NCBI RefSeq assembly: GCF_006439025.1
Contig: NZ_RCYZ01000010.1
Location: 62,001-126,000 of the forward strand
Length of the DNA stretch: 64,000 nt
Reading direction: 5' to 3'
Source of the DNA: Hymenobacter nivis
GTDB taxonomy: Bacteria > Bacteroidota > Bacteroidia > Cytophagales > Hymenobacteraceae
Shown here: positions 42,417 through 50,975 of the stretch, in pieces
How positions within the stretch are numbered: position 1 is the first letter of the stretch
Layout: each line of letters begins with the position of its first letter
Position numbers and translations under genes: made by a program
Notes under the pieces: model-generated
Told to the model about the DNA's origin: nothing
Seen by the model: only the letters and a program-made list of their open reading frames with translations
Databases searched by the model: none

Positions 42417-42515
42417 TCATACTTCGTAGTTCCATAGTACCGCGCGTAGCCCGCCGTTGCCCCGCTTGGGGCAATTAATCATTAGGCGGACGTATTTCGC
42501 GGCTTGGAGCTTCAT
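42417..42515 (-). CDS. Possible leader peptide before phhA
   Basis: A 32-codon frame starts at ATG 42515 and ends with TGA at 42417. It begins MKLQAAKYVRLM and ends VLWNYEV, and the codons right after the stop in the same frame are Asn-Tyr-Phe-Phe. A small hairpin (GAAGTA...TACTTC) overlaps its end, followed by the terminator-like hairpin at 42355-42391. This resembles an amino-acid-sensing leader, yet the aromatic codons are few and the Phe pair lies past the stop. I list it as possible only. Confidence 0.35.
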   Translation of the reverse strand: MKLQAAKYVRLMINCPKRGNGGLRAVLWNYEV

Positions 42516-42600
42516 TACTGGGACGAAGATAGGAACAATCTTAGAATATCCGATTCCTTTAATCAAACTTTAACTAAAAAGGTTTGAGGCCCCGGGGGCC

Positions 42601-43605
42601 CTATTCCAGCTCGCCACGCAGGGCGTACACCCGGCGCAAGTTGCGGATGAGACGGCCTGATTCGGCGAAATCCAGCGTCTGCTGGCCATCGGAAGCGGCG
42701 GTTTCGGGCGTTTCGTGGGCTTCGTAGAGGATGCCGTCGGCGCCGGCCAGCACGGCGGCCAGGGCCATGGCGGGCACGTAGTCGCGCAGGCCAATGCCGT
42801 GGCTGGGGTCGACCACCACGGGCAAATGGGTTTTCTCTTTCAGGATGGGCACCGCGTTCAAGTCCAACGTGTTGCGACTAGCCGTCTCGAACGTGCGGAT
42901 GCCCCGCTCGCAGAGAATCAGCTTCTCGTTGCCACCCGAAAACACGTACTCGGCCGACGATAGCAGTTCCTCGATTGAGCCCGAAATGCCGCGCTTTATG
43001 AGCACCGGCTTGTCCACGCCGCCCAGCGCGTCGAGCAGGTTGTAGTTCTGGGTATTGCGGGCCCCCACCTGAAACACGTCCACGTAGTCGTGCATCTCCT
43101 CAACCTGCGACACCTGCATTACTTCGGTCACGATTTTGATGCCCCGGGCCCGGGCCAATTGATGGAATAATCGAAGACCATCCATTCCTAAACCGCGAAA
43201 GGCGTAGGGCGACGAACGGGGCTTGAACACGCCGCCGCGCATCAGGCGCACGCCGTTTTCGAGCAGGTGGTCCATCACCTTTTCCATTTGGGCCTCGCTC
43301 TCGATGCTGCACGGGCCGGCGCACAGCGCCAAGCTGCCCTCGCCGATGGTTACGCCGTCACCCAAGTCAATCACAGTGGGTTTTACGCGCCACTTACGGC
43401 TAACCAGCTGGTAATCATCCGATACCTGATGCACGTCGCGCACGCCCGGCAGCTGGCCGATGGTGCGAATGTCGAATTCTTTCTTCCCAATGGCCACCAA
43501 GTAGTGCGCGTGCTGGGTGGTAACGTCGGTGGTTTTGTAGCCCTGTTCAGCCAGGTGCGCCGCCAGGGCGGGCACGGAGGCCTGGGGTTCGAGTTGCAGA
43601 ATCAT
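42601..43605 (-). CDS. aroF: 3-deoxy-7-phosphoheptulonate synthase (DAHP synthase)
   Basis: First enzyme of the shikimate pathway, joining phosphoenolpyruvate and erythrose 4-phosphate. It has 334 residues of the type Ib kind with an N-terminal ferredoxin-like regulatory domain (about residues 1-70, ending KEFDIRTIGQLPGVRDVHQV). The catalytic barrel shows LALCAGPCSIESE, RGGVFKPRSSPYAFRGLG, VTEVMQVSQVEEM, FQVGARNTQNYNLL, PVLIKRGISG, ERGIRTFE and VVVDPSHGIG. It starts 17 bp after trpA and is therefore the last gene of the trp operon, so chorismate supply rises together with tryptophan enzymes. The N-terminal domain in relatives binds aromatic end products. Confidence 0.95.
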   Translation of the reverse strand: MILQLEPQASVPALAAHLAEQGYKTTDVTTQHAHYLVAIGKKEFDIRTIGQLPGVRDVHQVSDDYQLVSRKWRVKPTVIDLGDGVTIGEGSLALCAGPCSIESEAQMEKVMDHLLENGVRLMRGGVFKPRSSPYAFRGLGMDGLRLFHQLARARGIKIVTEVMQVSQVEEMHDYVDVFQVGARNTQNYNLLDALGGVDKPVLIKRGISGSIEELLSSAEYVFSGGNEKLILCERGIRTFETASRNTLDLNAVPILKEKTHLPVVVDPSHGIGLRDYVPAMALAAVLAGADGILYEAHETPETAASDGQQTLDFAESGRLIRNLRRVYALRGELE

Positions 43606-43622
43606 ACGGGTGGGTTGAGAGC

Positions 43623-44399
43623 TTAATTCTTGATGCTGGCGACGAAAGCGGCCGCCGCGGCCGGGGCGTCTGGGGCCCCTTCGAGGGCTTTGATGAGGGC
43701 CGAGCCAATGATGGCGCCGTCGGCGTGGGCGCAGGCGCGCTGGTACGAGGCCTTGTCGGCGATGCCGAAGCCGATGAGGCGCGGCGTTTTCAGGCCCATG
43801 CCTTCTACGCGCTGGAAATAAGCATCTTGCGCAGTGGTGTCGGCCGGGCCGGTGCCGCCGGTGGTGCCGGGGCCCGACACCAGGTACAAAAACGCCTCGC
43901 TGATGCCGTCGAGGTGGCGAATGCGGGCCTCGCTGGTTTGGGGGGTGATGAGGAACACCGGCCGCAGGTTGTGGCGGCGAAACGTGTCGGCATATTCCTC
44001 CTCGTACTCGGCCACTGGCAAGTCAGGCAGAATCACGCCATCGACGCCCGCCGCGGCGGCTTCGCGGCAGAAATTTTCAATGCCAAATTGCAGCACCGGG
44101 TTGAGGTAGCCCATGAGCAGTACCGGCGTGTCGGGCAGGGCGGCGCGCAGGGGCCCCAGCTGGCCAAACAACGTTTTGATGTTCATGCCGTTGGCCAGGG
44201 CCAGCGTACTGCTATGCTGGATAACGGGCCCATCGGCCAGCGGGTCGGAAAACGGCATGCCGATTTCCAGCATATCGGCCCCGGCGGCCACCAGGGCCTG
44301 CGCCAGCGGCAGCGTGTCGGCCAGGGCCGGGTAGCCGGCAGTGAAGTAAATATTAAGCAGGTTTTTCTTCTGCTCGAAGGCGGTTTGGATGCGGTTCAT
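43623..44399 (-). CDS. trpA: Tryptophan synthase alpha subunit
   Basis: Cleaves indole-3-glycerol phosphate to indole and glyceraldehyde 3-phosphate, working in the alpha2-beta2 complex with TrpB. 258 residues, normal length. The catalytic Glu is in MLEIGMPFSDPLADGP (with the second acidic residue, Asp, shortly after) and the phosphate-binding segment is visible near the C-terminus (GFGIADKASYQRACAHADGAIIGSALI). Other family blocks: LLMGYLNPVLQFG, GVDGVILPDLPVAE, VSGPGTTGG. It is 179 bp from trpB, an unusually wide gap that holds a repeated inverted sequence. Confidence 0.97.
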   Translation of the reverse strand: MNRIQTAFEQKKNLLNIYFTAGYPALADTLPLAQALVAAGADMLEIGMPFSDPLADGPVIQHSSTLALANGMNIKTLFGQLGPLRAALPDTPVLLMGYLNPVLQFGIENFCREAAAAGVDGVILPDLPVAEYEEEYADTFRRHNLRPVFLITPQTSEARIRHLDGISEAFLYLVSGPGTTGGTGPADTTAQDAYFQRVEGMGLKTPRLIGFGIADKASYQRACAHADGAIIGSALIKALEGAPDAPAAAAAFVASIKN

Positions 44400-44401
44400 T
44401 C

Positions 44402-44565
44402 GCGCGAGGTTTCGCAGGGTTAAAATAGGTTCCGCGGGCGGGTTGCGGCGGGTTGGAATGGGTTTCCAGCGCAGGGTTTCGCAGAATTAAAACAGGTTTC
44501 GCTCAACGAAACGGCGCGGTCGGCTGAGTCAGCGAAACCTGTCTTAACCCTGCGAAACCTCGCGC
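44402..44565. repeat. Repeat cluster in the trpB-trpA gap
   Basis: Arms 44402-44431 and 44536-44565 are complementary over 30 nt with two mismatches (core GAGGTTTCGCAGGGTTAA). A third, direct copy of the same word lies at about 44470-44500 (GCGCAGGGTTTCGCAGAATT). The element is therefore two tandem copies facing one inverted copy. It occupies nearly all of the trpB-trpA spacer. Confidence 0.7.
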
Positions 44566-44578
44566 TAAAAGCCTTGCG

Positions 44579-45787
<1,209 letters not shown>

Positions 45788-45835
45788 GGCAGATGGAGCG
45801 GCAACGCGCTCGTTTAATTGCAGATACAAAAGGCG

Positions 45836-46531
45836 CTACGCGGCCGCCGACCGGCCCAGTCCGTCGAAAAATGCCGCGACCCGGGCGGGGTCTTTCACAC
45901 CGGGGGCAGTTTCGAGGCCGCTGTTGAGGTCGATGCCGGCCAGGCCGGGCAGCTGAAGGTTGCGCACCACGGCCGCGTGCTCGGGGCGCAGGCCGCCAGC
46001 CAGCAGGTAGGGCACGGGCCAGGGGTACTTTTCCAGCACGCGCCAGTCAAACACCCGGCCGTTGCCGCCCGGCGCGGGGCCCAGGGCGTCGAAGAGGAAG
46101 AAGTCGCAGTGCGGTACGTAGGGCCCCAGGGTGTCAAAATCGAAGCCCTCCCCCACTCCAAATGCCTTAATGACCCGCAGGCCGGCCGCCCGGATTTCGG
46201 CGCACTGGGCCGGAGTTTCATGGCCGTGCAGCTGCACGTAATTCAGGCCGAAGCGGTACGCGATGGCCAGCACCTGCGCGGTGGGCGCATCTACGAACAC
46301 GCCCACGCGCTGCACATGCTCGGGCAGGCCGTGCACCAGGTCGGGCGTGAGTACGTCGCCCACGTAGCGCGGCGAGGCCGGCGCAAAGATGAACCCCAGG
46401 AAGTCGGGGCCCTGGTCGGCCACGGCGGCCAGGCTGGCGGCTTCGCGCATGCCGCACACTTTCACCAGCAGGCGCGGGAACGCGGCTTCGGGGCAGGGCG
46501 GGGCGGCGGGCGGCGGGGCGGGCGTTTGCAT
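45836..46531 (-). CDS. trpF: Phosphoribosylanthranilate isomerase
   Basis: Third step of the tryptophan branch, an Amadori rearrangement in a TIM barrel. 231 residues, slightly long because of a Pro/Ala-rich N-terminal extension of about 20 residues before LLVKVCGMRE, where the catalytic Cys sits. Further blocks: DFLGFIFAPASPRYVG, VGVFVDAPTAQVLAIA, VQLHGHETP, YLLAGGLRPEH and the closing GIDLNSGLETAPGVKDP with the general acid Asp. It starts 21 bp after trpC. A start at a later codon is possible, as the first residues are low in complexity. Confidence 0.95.
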   Translation of the reverse strand: MQTPAPPPAAPPCPEAAFPRLLVKVCGMREAASLAAVADQGPDFLGFIFAPASPRYVGDVLTPDLVHGLPEHVQRVGVFVDAPTAQVLAIAYRFGLNYVQLHGHETPAQCAEIRAAGLRVIKAFGVGEGFDFDTLGPYVPHCDFFLFDALGPAPGGNGRVFDWRVLEKYPWPVPYLLAGGLRPEHAAVVRNLQLPGLAGIDLNSGLETAPGVKDPARVAAFFDGLGRSAAA

Positions 46532-46552
46532 GGGATGGTGGTAGCTAGGGTA

Positions 46553-47395
46553 TTAGGCCAGCGCGGGGGCCCCGGCGGCTACTGCGCCAGCGGCCACCAG
46601 CTCCTGCACCAAAGCGGCGCAGGCGCGTTCGGGCCGGCTGTGGCGCATGAATGTTTCGCCGAGCAAAAAGCCCTGGTAGCCCGCGCCGCGCAGCTGCATA
46701 ATGGACTTAGCTTGGCTGATGCCGCTCTCCGACACTTTCACAAACTCGGCCGGAATACTTTCGGCTAGGCCCAATGACGTGTCGAGGTTCAGGGTGAAGT
46801 CGTGCAGGTTGCGGTTGTTCACGCCCACTAGGTCCACAGCGTCGGGGTGCAGGCTGCGGGCCAGCTCTTCACCGTCGTGCACTTCGAGCAACACTTCCAG
46901 GCCCAGGCTTTTGGCCAGGCGGCCCAGGGTGAGGATTTCGGTGGGCGTGAGCACGGCGGCGATGAGCAGCACCACGTCGGCCCCCACGCTACGGGCTTCG
47001 TGAATTTGGTACTCGTCCACCACAAAATCTTTGCGCAGGATGGGGCAGAAATTGAAGCGCCGGGCCGTGGTCAGGTCCTCATTGCCGCCGCCAAAAAACT
47101 CGCCGTCCGTGAGCACCGACAGGCCCGCCGCGCCAGCCTGCATATAGCCCAGCGTGGTGCGCTCCACCGGCGCGTAGCGGTTGATCCAGCCCTGCGAAGG
47201 CGACTTGCGTTTGAACTCGGCGATGAGGCCGCTGCTGCCCGGCCGCTGCAAGTAGTGCCGCAGCGAAAGCGGCTGGGCCTGGTTGTAGAGGCTGGTTTCG
47301 AGAAACTTCAGCGGGCGCAGCTCGCGGCGCTCGGCCACTTCGCCGCGCTTGTGGGCCACGATGCGCTCGAGGATGGTGGGGGTGGATGCACTCAT
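46553..47395 (-). CDS. trpC: Indole-3-glycerol phosphate synthase
   Basis: Fourth step of the tryptophan branch, closing the indole ring. 280 residues, normal length. N-terminal ILERIVAHKRGEVAERRE is the usual start. Catalytic motifs: LIAEFKRKSPSQGWI (Lys), LSVLTDGEFFGG, FCPILRKDFVVDEYQIHEARSVGADVVLLIAAVL, GVNNRNLHDFTLNLDTSL and SESGISQA. A flexible Ala/Pro-rich end follows. It is 96 bp downstream of trpD. Confidence 0.96.
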   Translation of the reverse strand: MSASTPTILERIVAHKRGEVAERRELRPLKFLETSLYNQAQPLSLRHYLQRPGSSGLIAEFKRKSPSQGWINRYAPVERTTLGYMQAGAAGLSVLTDGEFFGGGNEDLTTARRFNFCPILRKDFVVDEYQIHEARSVGADVVLLIAAVLTPTEILTLGRLAKSLGLEVLLEVHDGEELARSLHPDAVDLVGVNNRNLHDFTLNLDTSLGLAESIPAEFVKVSESGISQAKSIMQLRGAGYQGFLLGETFMRHSRPERACAALVQELVAAGAVAAGAPALA

Positions 47396-47491
47396 ATAGG
47401 TATGGCTGACGCGAACCGGGGCTCGCAGCGTATTAAACGGTTATTGACGGGAATCAGTGACGAAGACAAGCCCGGGGCCCTAAAGTTGTTG

Positions 47492-48487
47492 CTACTGCGC
47501 GGCCAGCATCCGCTGGAACGCGCCGCGGGCGGCCCCCGAGTCTAGCGATTCGCGGGCTTGGGCCAGGGCTTCGGGCCAGGCCAGGCCGGGACGGGCGCAG
47601 CGCAGGGCCAGGGCGGCGTTGGCCGTCACCACGTCGCGCTGCACGGGCGTGGCCTGGCCGCTGAGGATGTTTTCAAACACGGCGGCGGCGGCGGCCACCG
47701 TGGGGCCCCCGGCCAGTTCGGCCAGGGTGGCGGCGTGCAGGCCCAGGCCGGCGGGCGTCAGCAATTGCTCGCCTTCGTAGCCGGTCACCACCTTGGCGGC
47801 GTCGGTGAGGGAGAGCTCGTCGTAGCCGTCCAGGGCGTGCACCACGGCGTAGCGAGTGCCGGTGGGCTGCAGCAAGTAGTGGTACACGCGCTGCAACTCG
47901 AGGCTGAATACGCCGAGTACCTGCGCGTTGGGCCGGGCCGGGTTCACCAGGGGCCCCAGGATGTTGAAGAACGTGCGCAGCCCCAGCTCGCGGCGCACCG
48001 GGCCGGCGTGGCGCATGGCCAGGTGGTAGGTTTGGGCGTGCAGGAAGCAGATGCCGGCCTCGTCGAGCTGCCGCCGCAACCGGCCGGGCCGGTCCTCAAA
48101 ATCGACGCCGAAGTGCGCCAGCACGTTCGACGAGCCGCTGACCGACGACACGCCGAAGTTGCCGTGCTTGGCCACCTTCACCCCCGCCCCGGCCACCACG
48201 AAGCAGGCCAGCGTGGAGATGTTGAACGTGTTTTTGCCGTCGCCGCCGGTGCCCACAATGTCTACCAGCTCGTGGGTGCCCAGCTCCGGGTCGCGGCACA
48301 GCTCCAGCAGCGCCTGGCGGAAGCCGCCCAGCTCGGCCACCGTGATGGGCCGCATCCGGTACACGGCCAGGAAGGCCGCCGTCTCGGCCGGGTTGGCCCC
48401 GCCCTCGCCCAGCTGGCGCATGGCGGCGTGGGCCTCGGCTTGCGTCAGGGGCTGCTGGTCAAATAGTTTGGTGAGGATCTGTTTCAC
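47492..48487 (-). CDS. trpD: Anthranilate phosphoribosyltransferase
   Basis: Second step of the branch, joining anthranilate to phosphoribosyl pyrophosphate. I choose the GTG at 48487 (VKQILTKLFDQQPLT), giving 331 residues and the normal family N-terminus. ATGs at 48535 and 48562 are in frame, but the extra residues would be encoded by the arm of a REP-like repeat. Motifs: the PRPP-binding GTGGDGKNTFNISTLACFV, KHGNFGVSSVSGSSNVL, and the RRELGLRTFFNILGPLVNPA block. The gap to trpG is 107 bp and is taken up by the repeat at 48499-48590. Confidence 0.95.
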   Translation of the reverse strand: MKQILTKLFDQQPLTQAEAHAAMRQLGEGGANPAETAAFLAVYRMRPITVAELGGFRQALLELCRDPELGTHELVDIVGTGGDGKNTFNISTLACFVVAGAGVKVAKHGNFGVSSVSGSSNVLAHFGVDFEDRPGRLRRQLDEAGICFLHAQTYHLAMRHAGPVRRELGLRTFFNILGPLVNPARPNAQVLGVFSLELQRVYHYLLQPTGTRYAVVHALDGYDELSLTDAAKVVTGYEGEQLLTPAGLGLHAATLAELAGGPTVAAAAAVFENILSGQATPVQRDVVTANAALALRCARPGLAWPEALAQARESLDSGAARGAFQRMLAAQ

Positions 48488-48498
48488 AACTGCGGATT

Positions 48499-48590
48499 GT
48501 AGCGTGGACTCTGCGAGTCCGCGCGTGGTAGTCATTGCTAGGTATTGTTTGGCACCGTTCAAACGCGCGGACTCGCAGAGTCCACGCTAC
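48499..48590. repeat. REP-like inverted repeat at the trpG-trpD junction
   Basis: Perfect 28-nt arms (48499-48526 and 48563-48590) enclose a 36-nt loop. The outer end GTAGCGTGGACT is identical to 12 bases of the repeat at 10405-10560, and both end with the complement. It starts 12 bp upstream of the proposed trpD GTG. It is transcribed with the operon and would form a stable hairpin in front of the trpD ribosome-binding region. Confidence 0.8.
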
Positions 48591-48594
48591 GGCA

Positions 48595-49164
48595 TTAGCT
48601 CAGCCAGTTTTTCAGCATGGCCGGGCCGTGCTCGGTGAGGATGCTTTCGGGGTGGAATTGCACGCCGCGCACGTCGTAGCGGCGGTGGCGCAGGGCCATT
48701 ACTTCGCCGCCGGCGTCGAGGGCCGTTACCTCCAGTTCGGCGGGCACGGTTTCGGGGCGCACGGCCCACGAGTGGTAGCGGCCGACCTGAAAGCGCGGCG
48801 GCAGGCCCCGGAACAGCTTTTCGTCGGGCACGGTCACGTCGGCGGCCGTGGCCACGCCGTGCACCACGGCGGGCAGGTTGTAGAGGGCCGCGCCGAAGCT
48901 TTCGGCCAGGCCCTGGTGGCCCAGGCACACACCCAGGATGCGCTTGGTGGGCGCGTATTTCGCAATGATCTGCGGCATCAGCCCCGCCTCGGCCGGCACG
49001 CCGGGGCCCGGCGAGAGCAGCACGGCGTCGTAGGCGTCCACGGCTTCCAGGGCCAGCTTGTCGTTGCGGATAACGGTGGTGTCGGCGCCGTGGCCCAGCT
49101 CGCGCAGCAGCTGCACGAGGTTGTAGGTGAAGGAGTCGTAGTTGTCGAGAACGAGGATTTTCAT
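48595..49164 (-). CDS. trpG: Anthranilate synthase glutamine amidotransferase subunit
   Basis: Supplies ammonia from glutamine to TrpE. 189 residues, stand-alone rather than fused to TrpE or TrpD. The class I amidotransferase triad is intact: Cys in GVCLGHQGLAE, His and Glu in GVQFHPESILTEHG. Start MKILVLDNYDSFTYNLVQLL is the standard N-terminus, and LLSPGPGVP forms the oxyanion loop. It follows trpE by 28 bp and is followed by the REP-like repeat before trpD. Confidence 0.97.
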   Translation of the reverse strand: MKILVLDNYDSFTYNLVQLLRELGHGADTTVIRNDKLALEAVDAYDAVLLSPGPGVPAEAGLMPQIIAKYAPTKRILGVCLGHQGLAESFGAALYNLPAVVHGVATAADVTVPDEKLFRGLPPRFQVGRYHSWAVRPETVPAELEVTALDAGGEVMALRHRRYDVRGVQFHPESILTEHGPAMLKNWLS

Positions 49165-49192
49165 GGCTTGCTAATTCACTGGTTGCAAAAGG

Positions 49193-50626
49193 CTACCGCA
49201 CGTCGGCGGCGGCTTTCAAGGCCTGGCGCAGGGCCCCCAGCTTGTGGTGCACTTCGTTCAGCTCGGAGTTGATGTCCGACGCGGCCACCACGCCCGCGCC
49301 GGCCTGGAAGTAGAGCTGGTTGGCGTGGCTGAGGAAGGAGCGGATCATGATGGCGTGGTTGAAGCTGCCGTCGAAGCCGAGGTGGCCCAGGGCCCCGCCG
49401 TAGTAGCCGCGGGCGGTGGGCTCCAGGCCGTCGATGAGCTGCACGGCGCGGTGCTTGGGGGCCCCGGAGAGCGTGCCGGCCGGGAAGGTGTCGGCCACCA
49501 CTTGCAGCGTGTCGGCGCCCGGCAGCAGCTGGGCCGTGACGTGGCTGACGAGGTGGATGACGTGCGAGTAGAACTGAATTTCGCGCAGCGTGCGCACCTG
49601 CACGTCGGTGCCGTGGCGGGCCAAGTCGTTGCGGGCCAGGTCCACGAGCATCACGTGCTCGGCGTTTTCCTTGGGGTCGGCGGCCAGGCGCTGGGCGGCG
49701 GCAGTGTCGGCGGCGTCGTCGCCGGTGCGGCGGTAGGTGCCGGCAATGGGATACAGGCTGGCCTCGGAGCCCTGCACGCGCAGCTGCGCTTCGGGCGAGG
49801 AGCCGAAGATTTTGTAGTCGCCGTAGTCGAAGTAGAACAGGTACGGCGAGGGGTTGATGGAGCGCAGGGCGCGGTACACGTTGAACTCGTCGCCGGTAAA
49901 TCCTTGCTGAAAGCGCCGCGAGAGCACAATCTGGAACACGTCGCCGCGGTGGCAGTGGGCCTGCCCCTGGGCCAGCCGCGCCAGGAACTCGGCGTCGGTT
50001 TGGTTGGTACTTTCCTCCCCGCTCAGGGCAAAATCGAAGGCCGGCACGCCGGGGTTACGCACCAGATTTTCGAGGCGGTCGAGGCCATCGGCCGAAGCTT
50101 CGGCGCCGTCGGTGCTGTGCTCGAAAATGTGCAGCTCCTGGCGGAAGTGGTTGAAGGCAATAACGTAGCGGTACACGCCGTAGCGCATCGGCGGGATGTC
50201 GCCGGCCGGCACCTTGGCGGGATTCAGCGCCACGTCCTCGAAGGCCTGCACGGCCTCGTAGCCCAGGTAGCCAAACAGGCCGGTGCTGATGAACGGGAAC
50301 GCGGGGGCCGCGGCGTCGGGCACAAAGCCGGCGGCGAAGGCGTGCAGCCGGGCCAGGGCTTCGCGGGGCTCGGCCAGCTGCTCGGTGGTGGCTTGGCCGT
50401 GGGGCCCGGTTTGGTGCAGCACGCCGCCGCGGCGCAGCTCGAAGGTGGCCAGCGGCTCGCACACGAGGTAGCTGAAGGCGTTTTGCTGGCCGTGGTAGTC
50501 GGCGCTTTCCAGCAGCAGGCAGTTGGCGTAGTGGTCGCGCAGGCGCAGGTACAGGCCCACGGGCGTCACAGTGTCGGCGAGCAGGCGGCGGTGGCGGGTG
50601 CGGAGCTGGTGGGGTTGGGCAGGCAT
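49193..50626 (-). CDS. trpE: Anthranilate synthase component I
   Basis: Converts chorismate to anthranilate at the head of the tryptophan branch; 477 residues. Start at ATG 50626 (MPAQPHQLRTRHRRLLADTV). A longer frame reaching 50782 reads through the terminator hairpin and is not used. The feedback-inhibition element LLES is present as LLLESADYHGQQ near residue 42, so tryptophan probably inhibits the enzyme. Catalytic blocks: GDVFQIVLSRRF, NPSPYLFYFDYGDYKIFGSSPE, PIAGTYRRTGDD, HVMLVDLARNDLAR, and FPAGTLSGAPKHRAVQLID. It is the first structural gene of an operon preceded by a leader peptide and attenuator. Confidence 0.97.
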   Translation of the reverse strand: MPAQPHQLRTRHRRLLADTVTPVGLYLRLRDHYANCLLLESADYHGQQNAFSYLVCEPLATFELRRGGVLHQTGPHGQATTEQLAEPREALARLHAFAAGFVPDAAAPAFPFISTGLFGYLGYEAVQAFEDVALNPAKVPAGDIPPMRYGVYRYVIAFNHFRQELHIFEHSTDGAEASADGLDRLENLVRNPGVPAFDFALSGEESTNQTDAEFLARLAQGQAHCHRGDVFQIVLSRRFQQGFTGDEFNVYRALRSINPSPYLFYFDYGDYKIFGSSPEAQLRVQGSEASLYPIAGTYRRTGDDAADTAAAQRLAADPKENAEHVMLVDLARNDLARHGTDVQVRTLREIQFYSHVIHLVSHVTAQLLPGADTLQVVADTFPAGTLSGAPKHRAVQLIDGLEPTARGYYGGALGHLGFDGSFNHAIMIRSFLSHANQLYFQAGAGVVAASDINSELNEVHHKLGALRQALKAAADVR

Positions 50627-50670
50627 TGAAAAAGGCGAAGACAAGCTGGGATTGGGCCCCGGCCGGATAT

Positions 50671-50700
50671 GCAAAAAGCCCGGCTGGGCGGCCGGGCTTT
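50671..50700 (-). terminator. trp attenuator (intrinsic terminator in trpE leader)
   Basis: On the minus strand AAAGCCCGGC pairs perfectly with GCCGGGCTTT across a 6-nt loop, followed by more T residues (TTTTTGC). It lies about 45 nt before the trpE start and about 30 nt after the leader peptide stop, in the position of a classical attenuator. A preceding hairpin GTAAAATCA...TGATTTTAC (50712-50734) overlaps the leader stop codon and may be the competing or pause structure. Confidence 0.88.
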
Positions 50701-50730
50701 CGTGAGAGGTAGTAAAATCAAGCACTGATT

Positions 50731-50808
50731 TTACCGCGCGCACTGGCTGTCCGGTCCGGAAGTACGGAGCGGCCACCACCAAGCTTGAGCGATAAATTGT
50801 GCGGTCAT
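50731..50808 (-). CDS. trpL: trp operon leader peptide with three consecutive Trp codons
   Basis: A 25-codon open frame starts at ATG 50808 and ends with TAA at 50731. It begins MTAQFIAQ, then reads AWWWPLR, with three TGG codons in a row at positions 10-12, and ends with QCAR. Three tandem Trp codons in a short frame right before trpE and an intrinsic terminator are the hallmark of ribosome-mediated attenuation: when charged tRNA-Trp is scarce the ribosome stalls at the WWW and the terminator does not form. Its function follows established attenuation logic; I infer it here from layout. Confidence 0.88.
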   Translation of the reverse strand: MTAQFIAQAWWWPLRTSGPDSQCAR

Positions 50809-50846
50809 GGTCAAAACAGGGCCCCCAGCAATTGCTGGCGACGGGG

Positions 50847-50877
50847 CAAAGGTAAGCGCGGTTTTCAGATTACCAAA
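50847..50877 (-). promoter_or_regulatory. trp operon promoter, Bacteroidota type
   Basis: On the minus strand TTTG (50877-50874), a 19-bp spacer and TACCTTTG (50854-50847) match the Bacteroidota consensus TTTG-N17-20-TAnnTTTG exactly. Transcription would start near 50840, leaving about 30 nt before the leader peptide ATG at 50808. Confidence 0.82.
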
Positions 50878-50975
50878 CCCAGCGCGTAGCGCGGCCTTTG
50901 GCCACAAGCAAACAATTACCGTTCTGCTTTGCTTAACCAGCCACTCCAAGTAATTCTTACCTCCATCCAACACCG

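Noticed and set aside
48488..48562. An N-terminal extension of TrpD from ATG 48562 or 48535
   Set aside because: The added residues are encoded by a repeat arm, and the GTG at 48487 gives the normal family N-terminus.
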